In this document: piece by piece, positions 31,694 through 40,184 of the stretch
Layout: the number at the start of each line of letters is the position of its first letter
How positions within the stretch are numbered: position 1 is the first letter of the stretch
Source of the DNA: Candidatus Blautia intestinavium
GTDB lineage: Bacteria; Bacillota; Clostridia; Lachnospirales; Lachnospiraceae
Direction: 5' to 3'
DNA: 44,026 bases
NCBI GenBank assembly: GCA_019113745.1
Contig: DXGV01000055.1
Coordinates: forward strand, 1-44,026
Program-made: the position numbers and the translations under genes
The notes under the pieces: generated by a model
The model's input: the letters and a program-made list of their open reading frames with translations, nothing else
What the model was told of the DNA's origin: nothing
Databases searched by the model: none

Positions 31694-32719
31694 ATGGATT
31701 ATAAGAACGCTGGTGTTGATATTGAGGCAGGTTACAAATCAGTAGAATTGATGAAACAGCATATTGCAAAAACCATGAGACCGGAAGTGCTCGGAGGGAT
31801 CGGAGGATTTTCGGGGGCTTTTTCCATGAAGGCGTTTCAGAATATGGAAGAGCCTACTCTTGTATCCGGAACGGACGGATGCGGCACAAAGGTGAAGCTG
31901 GCAATGGTAATGGACAAGCATGATACCATAGGCATCGACGCAGTGGCAATGTGCGTCAACGATATTGCCTGCGCCGGCGGGGAGCCTCTGTTTTTCCTGG
32001 ATTATATTGCCTGCGGCAAAAACTATCCGGAAAAGATCGCGGAAATCGTCAGCGGAGTAGCCGAGGGATGCGTACAGGCCGGCGCCGCTCTGATCGGCGG
32101 GGAGACAGCGGAGCATCCGGGGCTTATGCAGGAGGATGAATACGATCTTGCAGGCTTTGCGGTAGGTATCATTGATAAAAAAGATCTGATCACAGGTGAG
32201 GCTGTGACTCCGGGAGACGTGCTGGTGGGAATTGCTTCTTCCGGCGTACACAGCAACGGATTCTCTCTTGTGCGGAAGGTGTTTGAGATGACAAAGGAAT
32301 CTCTTGACACTTATTATGAAGAGCTTGGAACAACTCTGGGCGAGGCGCTTCTCGCGCCGACAAAGATCTATGTAAAGGCTTTGAAGGCTGTAAAAGAGGC
32401 GGGCGTGCGCATCCACGGCTGCAGTCATATCACAGGCGGCGGCTTTTATGAAAATGTTCCCCGTATGCTGAAAGAAGGAACGAGAGCCGTTATCGAGAAG
32501 AACAGCTATGAAGTGCCGCCAATCTTTAAGCTTCTGGCAGAAAAAGGAAATATTGAAGAGAAGATGATGTACAACACCTACAATATGGGTCTTGGCATGG
32601 TACTCGCCGTTTCTCCTGAGGATGTGGACAGGACGATGGAAGCAGTGCGCAGCGCAGGAGAGACTCCTTACGTGGTAGGCCGTGTGGAAGCAGGCGAAAA
32701 GGGAGTGGATTTATGCTGA
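31694..32719 (+). CDS. purM: Phosphoribosylformylglycinamidine cyclo-ligase (AIR synthetase)
   Basis: 341 residues from the ATG at 31694; GGAGG lies just upstream and a GTG at 31682 overlaps it. The N-terminus YKNAGVDIEAGYKSVE is the PurM signature, with GTDGCGTKVKLA, DAVAMCVND and GGETAEHPG binding ATP and substrate. It closes FGAM to AIR. Its stop overlaps the purN start by seven bases. Confidence 0.97.
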   Translation: MDYKNAGVDIEAGYKSVELMKQHIAKTMRPEVLGGIGGFSGAFSMKAFQNMEEPTLVSGTDGCGTKVKLAMVMDKHDTIGIDAVAMCVNDIACAGGEPLFFLDYIACGKNYPEKIAEIVSGVAEGCVQAGAALIGGETAEHPGLMQEDEYDLAGFAVGIIDKKDLITGEAVTPGDVLVGIASSGVHSNGFSLVRKVFEMTKESLDTYYEELGTTLGEALLAPTKIYVKALKAVKEAGVRIHGCSHITGGGFYENVPRMLKEGTRAVIEKNSYEVPPIFKLLAEKGNIEEKMMYNTYNMGLGMVLAVSPEDVDRTMEAVRSAGETPYVVGRVEAGEKGVDLC

Positions 32720-33339
32720 AACTTGGAATCCTGGTGTCAGGAGGCGGCACAAACCTGCAGGCGATCCTGGACGCCATAGAGGAAAAGAAGATCACAAATG
32801 CAGAAGCGGCGGTTGTGATCAGCAACAACGCCGGGGCGTACGCTCTGGAGCGGGCCCGGAAAAAAGGTATTCCGGCGGAATGTATTTCCCCGAAAAATTA
32901 TGAGACGAGAGAAGATTTTCACAGGGCGCTTCTGGATGAGCTCCGGAAAAACCAGGTGGATCTTGTAGTGCTGGCCGGATATCTGGTGGCAATCCCTCCG
33001 ATGATCGTGGAGGCGTACCCCAACCGGATCATCAATATCCATCCGTCCCTGATCCCTTCCTTCTGCGGAACTGGTTTTTATGGGCTTAAGGTCCATGAGG
33101 GAGCGCTGAGCCGGGGAGTAAAGGTGACAGGGGCAACGGTTCATTTTGTGGATGCAGGTACGGATACGGGGCCGATCATTCTTCAGAAAGCAGTGGAAGT
33201 CCAGGAGGAGGATACTCCTGAAATTCTTCAGCGGCGCGTGATGGAAGAGGCGGAATGGAAGATCCTGCCGAGGGCCATTGATCTGATCGCAAATGGAAAG
33301 GTGACTGTGCGGGAAGGCAGAGTTCATATCAGCAAATAG
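32713..33339 (+). CDS. purN: Phosphoribosylglycinamide formyltransferase
   Basis: 208 residues, the usual length. LVSGGGTNLQAIL binds phosphate, NIHPSLIPSF holds the catalytic Asn and His, and HFVDAGTDTGPII the catalytic Asp. It transfers formyl from 10-formyl-THF to GAR. It is coupled to purM by overlap; the ribosome site lies inside purM. Confidence 0.97.
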   Translation: MLKLGILVSGGGTNLQAILDAIEEKKITNAEAAVVISNNAGAYALERARKKGIPAECISPKNYETREDFHRALLDELRKNQVDLVVLAGYLVAIPPMIVEAYPNRIINIHPSLIPSFCGTGFYGLKVHEGALSRGVKVTGATVHFVDAGTDTGPIILQKAVEVQEEDTPEILQRRVMEEAEWKILPRAIDLIANGKVTVREGRVHISK

Positions 33340-33366
33340 ATTAGTTTTCTACAGAGGAGCGGGATT

Positions 33367-34641
33367 ATGAAAGTATTGATTGTTGGAAGCGGCGGAAGAG
33401 AACATGCGATTGCCTGGAGCGTGGCAAAAAGTCCCAAGGTGGATAAAATTTACTGTGCTCCCGGGAACGCGGGAATCTCTGAATATGCGGAGTGTGTGCC
33501 AATCGGCGCCATGGAGTTTGAAAAACTGGCTGACTTTGCAGAGGAAAAGGCAGTGGATCTGACAGTGATCGGAATGGACGATCCACTGGTAGGCGGCGTT
33601 GTGGACGTGTTCGAGTCCCGGGGACTTAAAGTATTCGGACCGAGAAAGAACGCGGCCATTCTTGAGGGATCCAAGGCGTTTTCCAAGGATCTGATGAAGA
33701 AATACCATATCCCTACGGCTGCTTATGAAAATTTTAACGACGCGGAAAAAGCGCTTGAATATCTCCGTGAACAGGCGAAATTCCCCATCGTTCTGAAAGC
33801 GGACGGTCTTGCTCTTGGAAAGGGCGTTCTGATCTGCAATGACCTGAGGGAAGCAGAAGAGGGCGTAAAGGAGATCATGGAGGACAAAAAATTCGGCAGC
33901 GCCGGAAACACCATGGTCATTGAAGAGTTTATGACAGGACGGGAAGTGTCCGTGCTTTCCTTTGTGGACGGCAGGACGATCCGGACCATGACTTCCGCTC
34001 AGGACCACAAGCGCGCTCTGGACGGGGATCAGGGACTGAATACAGGCGGCATGGGGACTTTTTCTCCAAGTCCGTTCTATACGGAGGAGATCGACGCGTT
34101 CTGCCAGAAATACATATATCAGCCCACAGTTGACGCTATGGCGGCGGAGGGACGTCCTTTTACAGGTATTATTTTCTTTGGACTGATGCTTACAGCGGAC
34201 GGTCCAAAGGTTCTGGAGTATAATGCGAGATTCGGAGATCCTGAGGCTCAGGTGGTGCTTCCGAGAATGAAGACGGATATTGTAGAGGTCATGGAGGCGT
34301 GCATAGAAGGCCGTCTTGACAGGATGGAGCTGGAATTCGAGGATAACGCGGCGGTCTGCGTGGTGCTGGCAAGCGAAGGATACCCGGTAAAATATGAAAA
34401 AGGAATTCCCATATACGGCTTTGAGAATTTTAAAGGAAAAGACGGCTATTACTGCTTCCATGCGGGAACGAAGTTCCAGGACGGACAGATCGTCACAAAC
34501 GGCGGCCGTGTCCTGGGGATTACCGCAAAAGGAAAAGATCTGAAGGAAGCCCGTAAGAACGCCTATGAGGCTACAGAGTGGATTCAGTTTTCAAACAAGT
34601 ATATGAGACATGACATAGGGAAGGCCATTGACGAGGCCTGA
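33367..34641 (+). CDS. purD: Phosphoribosylamine-glycine ligase (GAR synthetase)
   Basis: 424 residues, normal length. The start KVLIVGSGGREHAIAW is the PurD N-domain; the ATP-grasp part shows LKADGLALGKGVLI, NTGGMGTFSP and EYNARFGDPEAQ. It joins glycine to phosphoribosylamine. GAGGAG precedes the ATG. It makes the substrate of PurN, its neighbour. Confidence 0.97.
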   Translation: MKVLIVGSGGREHAIAWSVAKSPKVDKIYCAPGNAGISEYAECVPIGAMEFEKLADFAEEKAVDLTVIGMDDPLVGGVVDVFESRGLKVFGPRKNAAILEGSKAFSKDLMKKYHIPTAAYENFNDAEKALEYLREQAKFPIVLKADGLALGKGVLICNDLREAEEGVKEIMEDKKFGSAGNTMVIEEFMTGREVSVLSFVDGRTIRTMTSAQDHKRALDGDQGLNTGGMGTFSPSPFYTEEIDAFCQKYIYQPTVDAMAAEGRPFTGIIFFGLMLTADGPKVLEYNARFGDPEAQVVLPRMKTDIVEVMEACIEGRLDRMELEFEDNAAVCVVLASEGYPVKYEKGIPIYGFENFKGKDGYYCFHAGTKFQDGQIVTNGGRVLGITAKGKDLKEARKNAYEATEWIQFSNKYMRHDIGKAIDEA

Positions 34642-34656
34642 AGGAGGAACAGTAAT

Positions 34657-35850
34657 ATGTATTGTGTAAAAAAAGTAACAGAGGATATGTACTGGATCGG
34701 AGCCAGCGACAGACGTCTGGAACTGTTTGAGAATATTTATCCGATCCCCAGAGGGGTTTCCTACAACTCCTATGTGATTCTGGATGAGAAAACCGTCCTT
34801 CTTGACACGGCAGATATCTCTGTATGCAGCCAGTTTATTGAAAATCTGGAGCATGTGCTGGACGGAAGAGATCTTGACTATGTGATCATTAACCATATGG
34901 AGCCGGATCACTGCGCTTCTCTGGCCGAGGTGGTTCTGCGCCATCCTGAGGCAAAGATTGTAGGGAACGCAAAAACATTTACCATGATGAAGCAGTTCTT
35001 TGACTTTGACGTGGATTCCCGTGCAATGGCAGTAAAGGAGGGAGATACCCTCAGCACAGGAAAGCATACGCTTGCTTTCGCTTTTATTCCCATGGTTCAC
35101 TGGCCGGAGTGCATGGTAACTTACGACGCTGCGGACAAGGTGCTGTACAGCGCCGACGCCTTTGGAACCTTTGGCGCTCTGAACGGAAATATTTTTGCAG
35201 ATGAAGTGAACTTTGAACAGGAATGGCTGGAAGACGCAAGAAGATATCTTACCAATATTGTAGGCAAATATGGAACGCAGATCCAGGCTGCCCTGAAAAA
35301 AGCTTCCGCTCTTGACATTCAGATGATTTGTCCTCTTCATGGACCGGTGTGGAGAGAAAATCTGGGCTGGTTTATCGACAAATATCAGAAATGGAGCACT
35401 TATACGCCGGAAGATCACGCCATGCTGATCCTGTATGCTTCTATCTATGGAAATACGGAAAACGCAGTGAATGTTCTGGCCGGAAAACTGGGCGACGCAG
35501 GCGAGAAAAATATCGCGATGTACGACGTTTCCAAGACAGATCCCTCCTATCTTCTTGCAGAGGCTTTCCGCTGCGACAGGATCGTTTTTGCCTGCCCGAC
35601 TTATAACGCAGGAATCTTCCCGAAGATGGAAACGCTTCTTTCTGAACTGAAGGCGCATAATTTCCAGAATCGGAAGACTGTAGTGATCGAAAACGGCACC
35701 TGGGCGGTTTCAGCAGGAAAACAGATCAAAGAAATCCTTTCCTCCATGAAGAATATGGAGATTTATCAGGAGACACTTACTGTAAAATCCTCTCTGAAAG
35801 AAGACCAGACGGCGGCCCTGGACGGAATTGTGGAATTTCTGACAAAATAA
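34657..35850 (+). CDS. Flavodiiron protein (FprA family)
   Basis: 397 residues. The lactamase-like domain keeps di-iron ligands HMEPDHCAS (HxExDH), HWPECM, SADAFG and PLHGPVW. A C-terminal flavodoxin domain (about 255-397) begins at ILYASIYGNTENA. Such enzymes reduce O2 to water or NO to N2O and protect anaerobes. There is no rubredoxin domain, so a separate electron donor is needed. AAGGAGG precedes the start, 15 bases after purD; it may share the pur transcript. Confidence 0.96.
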   Translation: MYCVKKVTEDMYWIGASDRRLELFENIYPIPRGVSYNSYVILDEKTVLLDTADISVCSQFIENLEHVLDGRDLDYVIINHMEPDHCASLAEVVLRHPEAKIVGNAKTFTMMKQFFDFDVDSRAMAVKEGDTLSTGKHTLAFAFIPMVHWPECMVTYDAADKVLYSADAFGTFGALNGNIFADEVNFEQEWLEDARRYLTNIVGKYGTQIQAALKKASALDIQMICPLHGPVWRENLGWFIDKYQKWSTYTPEDHAMLILYASIYGNTENAVNVLAGKLGDAGEKNIAMYDVSKTDPSYLLAEAFRCDRIVFACPTYNAGIFPKMETLLSELKAHNFQNRKTVVIENGTWAVSAGKQIKEILSSMKNMEIYQETLTVKSSLKEDQTAALDGIVEFLTK

Positions 35851-35860
35851 AACAGCAGAA

Positions 35861-35895
35861 TCCCGGAATACAGCCTGTAGACGGCTTTTCCGGGA
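35861..35895 (+). other. Intergenic hairpin between the flavodiiron and SseB-like genes
   Basis: TCCCGGAA (35861-35868) and TTCCGGGA (35888-35895) pair perfectly; AGCC and GGCT pair inside. No T-run follows, so I read it as an mRNA processing or stability element, with AAGAAAGGAA for the next gene just after it. Confidence 0.5.
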
Positions 35896-35913
35896 ACAAG
35901 AAAGGAAAAAGAA

Positions 35914-36678
35914 ATGGGAATAAGTGTAGAAGAAGCAGTGAAGGAGATCCGGGCCAGGGAAGATATTTATGTTTTATACTCCCAGGTAACGAGACTTCCC
36001 TATGTGACCTGCGGAGAAGAGACATATAATGATCAGGCCTGGTTTTTCGCGGATGAGGAATCTCTGAAGGAATTCGGAAAAAAGAAGCTGGACGATAAAA
36101 TCCTTTTGATGGGAATGAAATATGAGAAGAAGAACTTTCCCAGGCTCTACGCGCTCCTTTATTCTATCGGCGTAAATTCTCTGATCTGGAATAAGGACGG
36201 AGACCAGGTGGAGGTGGATCTGGAAAAAGTTGCCCGGGAACCGGATCTGTCCCAGATTCCTCCGGAGAAAAGACCTCTTTTAAATCCGACGCTTCAGCTT
36301 TCCGGTATTTACTTTATGCAGGAGCTGCGCCGTCCGGTGGAAAAGGAAGAGAGAAAGAATCTTCACGAACAGGAAGAGGAGCTGATCGCGGATCTGAAAA
36401 AGGCAGATTTCCTGGTAGCGCTGAACCCGGGAGGGGACGATCCGAAAAAAGTCAGCGTACCTTATCTGAAAAATAAAGACGGAAAGATCATGCAGCCGGT
36501 TTTCTCTGATGTGCTGGAATTTGAAAAATTCGCCAGAGGAAAGAAGCTTCGCGCTGCAAAGATCACTTTTGCAAAGCTTCCTGAAATTCTGATGGAGCAG
36601 GCGGAGGCTGTAGTGGTGAATCCAATGGGATTCAATCTTCCGCTGAACAGAGAGCAGCTTAAGAGGATCATAGGATAA
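35914..36678 (+). CDS. SseB-like protein
   Basis: 254 residues. The N-terminal half (YVLYSQVTRLPYVTC, WFFADEESLKEFG) is a family-specific domain; the C-terminal half matches SseB N-terminal-type domains (LVALNPGGDDPKKVSVPYLK, PVFSDVLEFEKFARG, AEAVVVNPMGFNLPLNREQL). SseB-domain proteins are common in Clostridia and have no settled function. The ribosome site is GAAAGGAAA. A terminator follows 20 bases after the stop. Confidence 0.82.
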   Translation: MGISVEEAVKEIRAREDIYVLYSQVTRLPYVTCGEETYNDQAWFFADEESLKEFGKKKLDDKILLMGMKYEKKNFPRLYALLYSIGVNSLIWNKDGDQVEVDLEKVAREPDLSQIPPEKRPLLNPTLQLSGIYFMQELRRPVEKEERKNLHEQEEELIADLKKADFLVALNPGGDDPKKVSVPYLKNKDGKIMQPVFSDVLEFEKFARGKKLRAAKITFAKLPEILMEQAEAVVVNPMGFNLPLNREQLKRIIG

Positions 36679-36697
36679 AAAAGAACAGAGACAACAG

Positions 36698-36728
36698 AGA
36701 AAAAGCGGCCGCAGCAGGCTGCTTTTTC
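36698..36728 (+). terminator. Terminator after the SseB-like gene
   Basis: GAAAAAGCGGCC and GGCTGCTTTTTC pair over 12 bases with one G-U and loop GCAGCA, followed by TTG. It closes the run that begins at purE. Confidence 0.85.
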
Positions 36729-36744
36729 TTGTAAAAAATAACTG

Positions 36745-36773
36745 TTTTCAAATTATAGGATATGTGCTAGTAT
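36745..36773 (+). promoter_or_regulatory. Promoter of the gntR-clpC unit
   Basis: TTTTCA at 36745-36750 and TAGTAT at 36768-36773 with 17 bases between. Weak at both hexamers, as expected for a regulated stress promoter. I see no CtsR heptad repeats. Confidence 0.4.
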
Positions 36774-36803
36774 ATGTGTAACAAGAGACAAGGAGGACGG
36801 AAC

Positions 36804-37181
36804 ATGGTTATTGAAATAGACTTTAACAGTGATGAGGCCATTTATGTCCAGTTGATGAACCAGATCATCCTTGGGATCGCCACGTCAAGGCTCAGAGAGG
36901 GAGACGCCCTTCCGTCTGTCAGACAACTGGCGGACACTATAGGGATCAATATGCATACTGTAAACAAGGCGTACGCCCTTCTCAGGCAGGAAGGCTTTGT
37001 GACGATCGACCGGAGAAAAGGCGCGGTGATCGCCGTTGATGTAGATAAAATAAAGGCGCTGGAAGAGATGAAGCAGAATCTTGTGGTGGCTATGGCCAGG
37101 GGATGCTGTAAAAATGTTTCCAGAGAAGAGGTCCACGCGCTTATCGACGAGATTTTTGACGAATATGGAATTGACAGATAG
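36804..37181 (+). CDS. GntR regulator, YtrA subfamily
   Basis: 125 residues from the ATG at 36804 (AAGGAGGA upstream). The GntR helix-turn-helix is clear (YVQLMNQIILGIATSRLREG, then LPSVRQLADTIGINMHTVNK, RQEGFVTIDRRKGA). The short helical C-terminus without an effector domain marks the YtrA subfamily. These usually sit before ABC transporter genes; here it lies nine bases before clpC, the place CtsR takes in Bacillus. It may control clpC; that is inference. Confidence 0.92.
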   Translation: MVIEIDFNSDEAIYVQLMNQIILGIATSRLREGDALPSVRQLADTIGINMHTVNKAYALLRQEGFVTIDRRKGAVIAVDVDKIKALEEMKQNLVVAMARGCCKNVSREEVHALIDEIFDEYGIDR

Positions 37182-37190
37182 GAGGAGACG

Positions 37191-39689
37191 ATGCAGAAAA
37201 AATTTACCAGACAGGCTGAAAATGCTCTTTTGCTGGCAAAAAAAGCGGCACAGTCTTTAAGGCATACTTACATTGGCACAGAACATATACTGATTGGTCT
37301 TTTGCAGGAGAAAGACGGAACCGCCGGGCGGATACTGGAGGAGTTCCATGTAGAAGAAGGACGGCTCTTTGAGCTTATCCAGAAACTTATCGCGCCGCCG
37401 GATACACTGGAGATGGAGAGGACGCCGAAATACAGTCCCAGGGCGCGGCGGCTTATTGAATCAGCCGTATCGGAAGCTTCCGCTCAGAAAGAGGAGAAGG
37501 CCGGAACGGAGCATATGCTTCTGGCGATGCTGAAAGAAACGGACTCGGTAGCCACCAGGCTTCTTCATACGATGGGAGTCAATATTCAGAAACTGTATGT
37601 CTCAGTACTTGCGGCAATGGGAGCCGAGGGAGAGACCGGGGCGGAGGGAATGCAGCCGGCAAGAACTCTGAAGAACCGAAAAGGTTCGGGGACGCCTGTA
37701 CTTGACCAGTACAGCCGCGACCTGACCGCTATGGCTGCGGAAGGAAAGCTGGATCCGGTAGTTGGAAGAGACAGGGAGATTGCCCGTCTGATCCAGATTT
37801 TAAGCAGAAGAACAAAAAACAATCCCTGCCTGGTAGGCGAGCCAGGAGTGGGAAAGACGGCTATTGCGGAAGGCCTGGCCCAGAAAATCGTATCGGGAAT
37901 GGTTCCTGACACAGTGAAAAACAAAAGAGTCGTTGTGCTGGATTTATCCGGTATGGTGGCAGGAAGCAAATACCGGGGAGAATTTGAGGAGAGAATCCGC
38001 AACGTGGTCAACGAAGTGAGAGAAAACAGAGGCGTTCTTCTGTTTATTGACGAGCTGCATACAATTATCGGAGCAGGCGGTGCGGAGGGGGCTCTTGACG
38101 CGTCCAATATCCTGAAACCGTCTCTTTCCAGAGGAGAAATCCAGCTGATAGGAGCCACAACCCTGGAAGAATACCGGAAGTACATCGAAAAGGACGCGGC
38201 TCTGGAAAGACGTTTCCAGCCAGTGACAGTGGAGGAACCTACAGAAGAGGAGGCTCTGGAAATTCTGAAGGGTCTGAGGCCGTATTATGAAAAACATCAC
38301 GGCGTTGTGATCGAAGACAGCGCCCTGGAAGCGGCGGTGAAGATGTCTGTAAGATATATTACCGACCGTTTCCTTCCGGATAAGGCCATTGATATTATTG
38401 ACGAAGCAGCGTCAAAGGTACAGATCGGAGGATACCGGGCCTCTGTGGGTACAGAGTCTCTGGAACAGGAAATCCGGGACGCAGAGGCAGAGAAAGAAGA
38501 CGCCATTAAGCATGCGGATATAGAAAAGGCGAGAGAAGCCCAGCGCAGGCAGACCCAAGCAAAAGAAAAACTGGAAAAATACAGAATCCGGGAGGAAAGA
38601 AGAAACAAAAGAAAGCCGCTTACTGTTACAGAAAATTCAGTGGCCGATATTGTTTCGGACTGGACAAAAATACCGGTACAGCGTCTGACGGAGGGGGAGA
38701 CAAAACGTCTTGCTCATCTGGAAAAAGAACTGCATAAACGGGTGATCGGACAGGACGAGGCGGTAAAGGCGGTAGCCCAGGCGGTCAAAAGAGGAAGAGT
38801 GGGACTGAAAGACCCCGGACGTCCTATCGGCTCTTTCCTTTTCCTGGGTCCTACGGGAGTAGGAAAAACAGAACTTTCCAAGGCTCTTGCGGAAGCTGTG
38901 TTCGGAAGCGAACAGGCAATGATCCGTGTAGATATGTCAGAGTATATGGAGAAGCACAGCGTCTCAAAGCTGATCGGTTCTCCGCCCGGATATGTAGGAT
39001 ATGACGAGGGAGGACAGCTCAGTGAAAAAGTAAGGAGGAATCCGTACAGCGTTCTTCTGTTCGACGAGATTGAGAAAGCCCATCCGGACGTGTTTAATAT
39101 TCTCCTTCAGGTACTGGACGACGGCCATATCACAGACGCACATGGAAGAAAGGTGGATTTCAAGCAGACGATCATCATTATGACTTCCAATGCGGGGGCT
39201 CAGGCGATTATTGAGCCTAAGAAGCTGGGATTTATGTCCGGAGAGGATGAGAAGCAGGATTACGAGAGAATGAAGTCTAATGTTATGGAAGAGGTACGCC
39301 GTCTGTTTAAACCGGAATTTCTGAACAGGATCGACGAGATCATGGTGTTCCATACACTGAATAAACAGCATTTAAGAAAAATTGTATCTCTTCTTCTGAA
39401 AAATCTGGAGAGCCGGTGCCAGGAACAGATGGACATCCGGCTGAAAATTACAGATTCTGTAAAAGACTATCTTTCGGAAGCCGGATTTGACAATAAATAT
39501 GGCGCCAGACCTTTACGGCGGGCTATTCAGACGAAGCTGGAGGATCCTCTGGCCAATGAAATCCTGGAAGGAAAAATAAAAAGAGGCGACACAGTAAAAG
39601 TGCAGCTTCATCAGAAAAAACTGAAGTTTGTACCGGTTTCTCCTGAAAAAAAGGAAGATATGAAAGAAGAAAAAAGCTGCGAAAATTGA
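37191..39689 (+). CDS. clpC: ClpC ATPase
   Basis: 832 residues. Clp N-repeats fill residues about 1-145 (NALLLAKKAAQSLRH, GTEHILIGLL, GTEHMLLAML). AAA-1 has Walker A GEPGVGKT near residue 216, and AAA-2 has GPTGVGKTELS near 553. A short coiled M-domain (about 420-470) is the ClpC hallmark. ClpC unfolds proteins and feeds ClpP. No mcsA, mcsB or ctsR is present, so the adaptor and phospho-arginine parts of the Bacillus operon are missing here. TAGGAGGAG precedes the ATG. Confidence 0.96.
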   Translation: MQKKFTRQAENALLLAKKAAQSLRHTYIGTEHILIGLLQEKDGTAGRILEEFHVEEGRLFELIQKLIAPPDTLEMERTPKYSPRARRLIESAVSEASAQKEEKAGTEHMLLAMLKETDSVATRLLHTMGVNIQKLYVSVLAAMGAEGETGAEGMQPARTLKNRKGSGTPVLDQYSRDLTAMAAEGKLDPVVGRDREIARLIQILSRRTKNNPCLVGEPGVGKTAIAEGLAQKIVSGMVPDTVKNKRVVVLDLSGMVAGSKYRGEFEERIRNVVNEVRENRGVLLFIDELHTIIGAGGAEGALDASNILKPSLSRGEIQLIGATTLEEYRKYIEKDAALERRFQPVTVEEPTEEEALEILKGLRPYYEKHHGVVIEDSALEAAVKMSVRYITDRFLPDKAIDIIDEAASKVQIGGYRASVGTESLEQEIRDAEAEKEDAIKHADIEKAREAQRRQTQAKEKLEKYRIREERRNKRKPLTVTENSVADIVSDWTKIPVQRLTEGETKRLAHLEKELHKRVIGQDEAVKAVAQAVKRGRVGLKDPGRPIGSFLFLGPTGVGKTELSKALAEAVFGSEQAMIRVDMSEYMEKHSVSKLIGSPPGYVGYDEGGQLSEKVRRNPYSVLLFDEIEKAHPDVFNILLQVLDDGHITDAHGRKVDFKQTIIIMTSNAGAQAIIEPKKLGFMSGEDEKQDYERMKSNVMEEVRRLFKPEFLNRIDEIMVFHTLNKQHLRKIVSLLLKNLESRCQEQMDIRLKITDSVKDYLSEAGFDNKYGARPLRRAIQTKLEDPLANEILEGKIKRGDTVKVQLHQKKLKFVPVSPEKKEDMKEEKSCEN

Positions 39690-39719
39690 AAGAGGATACT
39701 GTTCAAAAAAAGGGGTAAA

Positions 39720-39728
39720 TGATATAAT
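39720..39728 (+). promoter_or_regulatory. Extended -10 promoter before the radA pair
   Basis: TG at 39720-39721 and TATAAT at 39723-39728. The -35 (TGTTCA, 39700-39705) is poor, as for other extended -10 promoters of this window. The transcript would carry the small protein gene and radA. Confidence 0.7.
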
Positions 39729-39770
39729 AATCATCAAACAACAGAAAAGTCTTAGGGAGGACATAAGAAC

Positions 39771-40184
39771 ATGGCAGTAGTAAAAGAACTGATCCGTACA
39801 GAGGACAACGGGAGTCTCAGCTTTGGAAATTATGAACTGGCTCAGAAATCAAAGGTATCTGACTATCAGCACCAGGGCGATGTATATAAAGTGAAAACAT
39901 ACCGTGATATCACGAAGCTGGAGAGAAACGGAATGTTTGTCTATGAATCTGTTCCGGGAACAGCCGTATATAATCTGGAGCAGGACGGATCTTCCATGAG
40001 TTTCTGTATTGAAGGATTTGAGGATACTCAGATCACAGTGGAAATGGAGGCGGACTGCGAGTATGCGGTCAGCATTAATGGAACAGAGGCCGGAACTATG
40101 AAGACCAATCTGGGAGGAAAACTTTCTTTCAGCGCGGAGCTTGGCGGTCCGGAAGCAGTAGAAGTGAAAATTGTGAAATGCTGA
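39771..40184 (+). CDS. Conserved small protein often labelled endosialidase
   Basis: 137 residues. The start AVVKELIRTEDNGSLSFGNY and KLERNGMFVYESVPGTAVYN are shared by a family I remember in Lachnospiraceae genomes under the name endosialidase. At this length, with no catalytic motif or signal peptide, that activity is not supported; the sequence is beta-rich and probably cytoplasmic. GGAGG precedes the ATG. Its end overlaps radA by seven bases, suggesting coupled translation. Confidence 0.82.
   Translation: MAVVKELIRTEDNGSLSFGNYELAQKSKVSDYQHQGDVYKVKTYRDITKLERNGMFVYESVPGTAVYNLEQDGSSMSFCIEGFEDTQITVEMEADCEYAVSINGTEAGTMKTNLGGKLSFSAELGGPEAVEVKIVKC

Noticed and set aside
33349..34461. 370-codon minus-strand frame
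   Set aside because: Antisense to purD, which is certain from its motifs.
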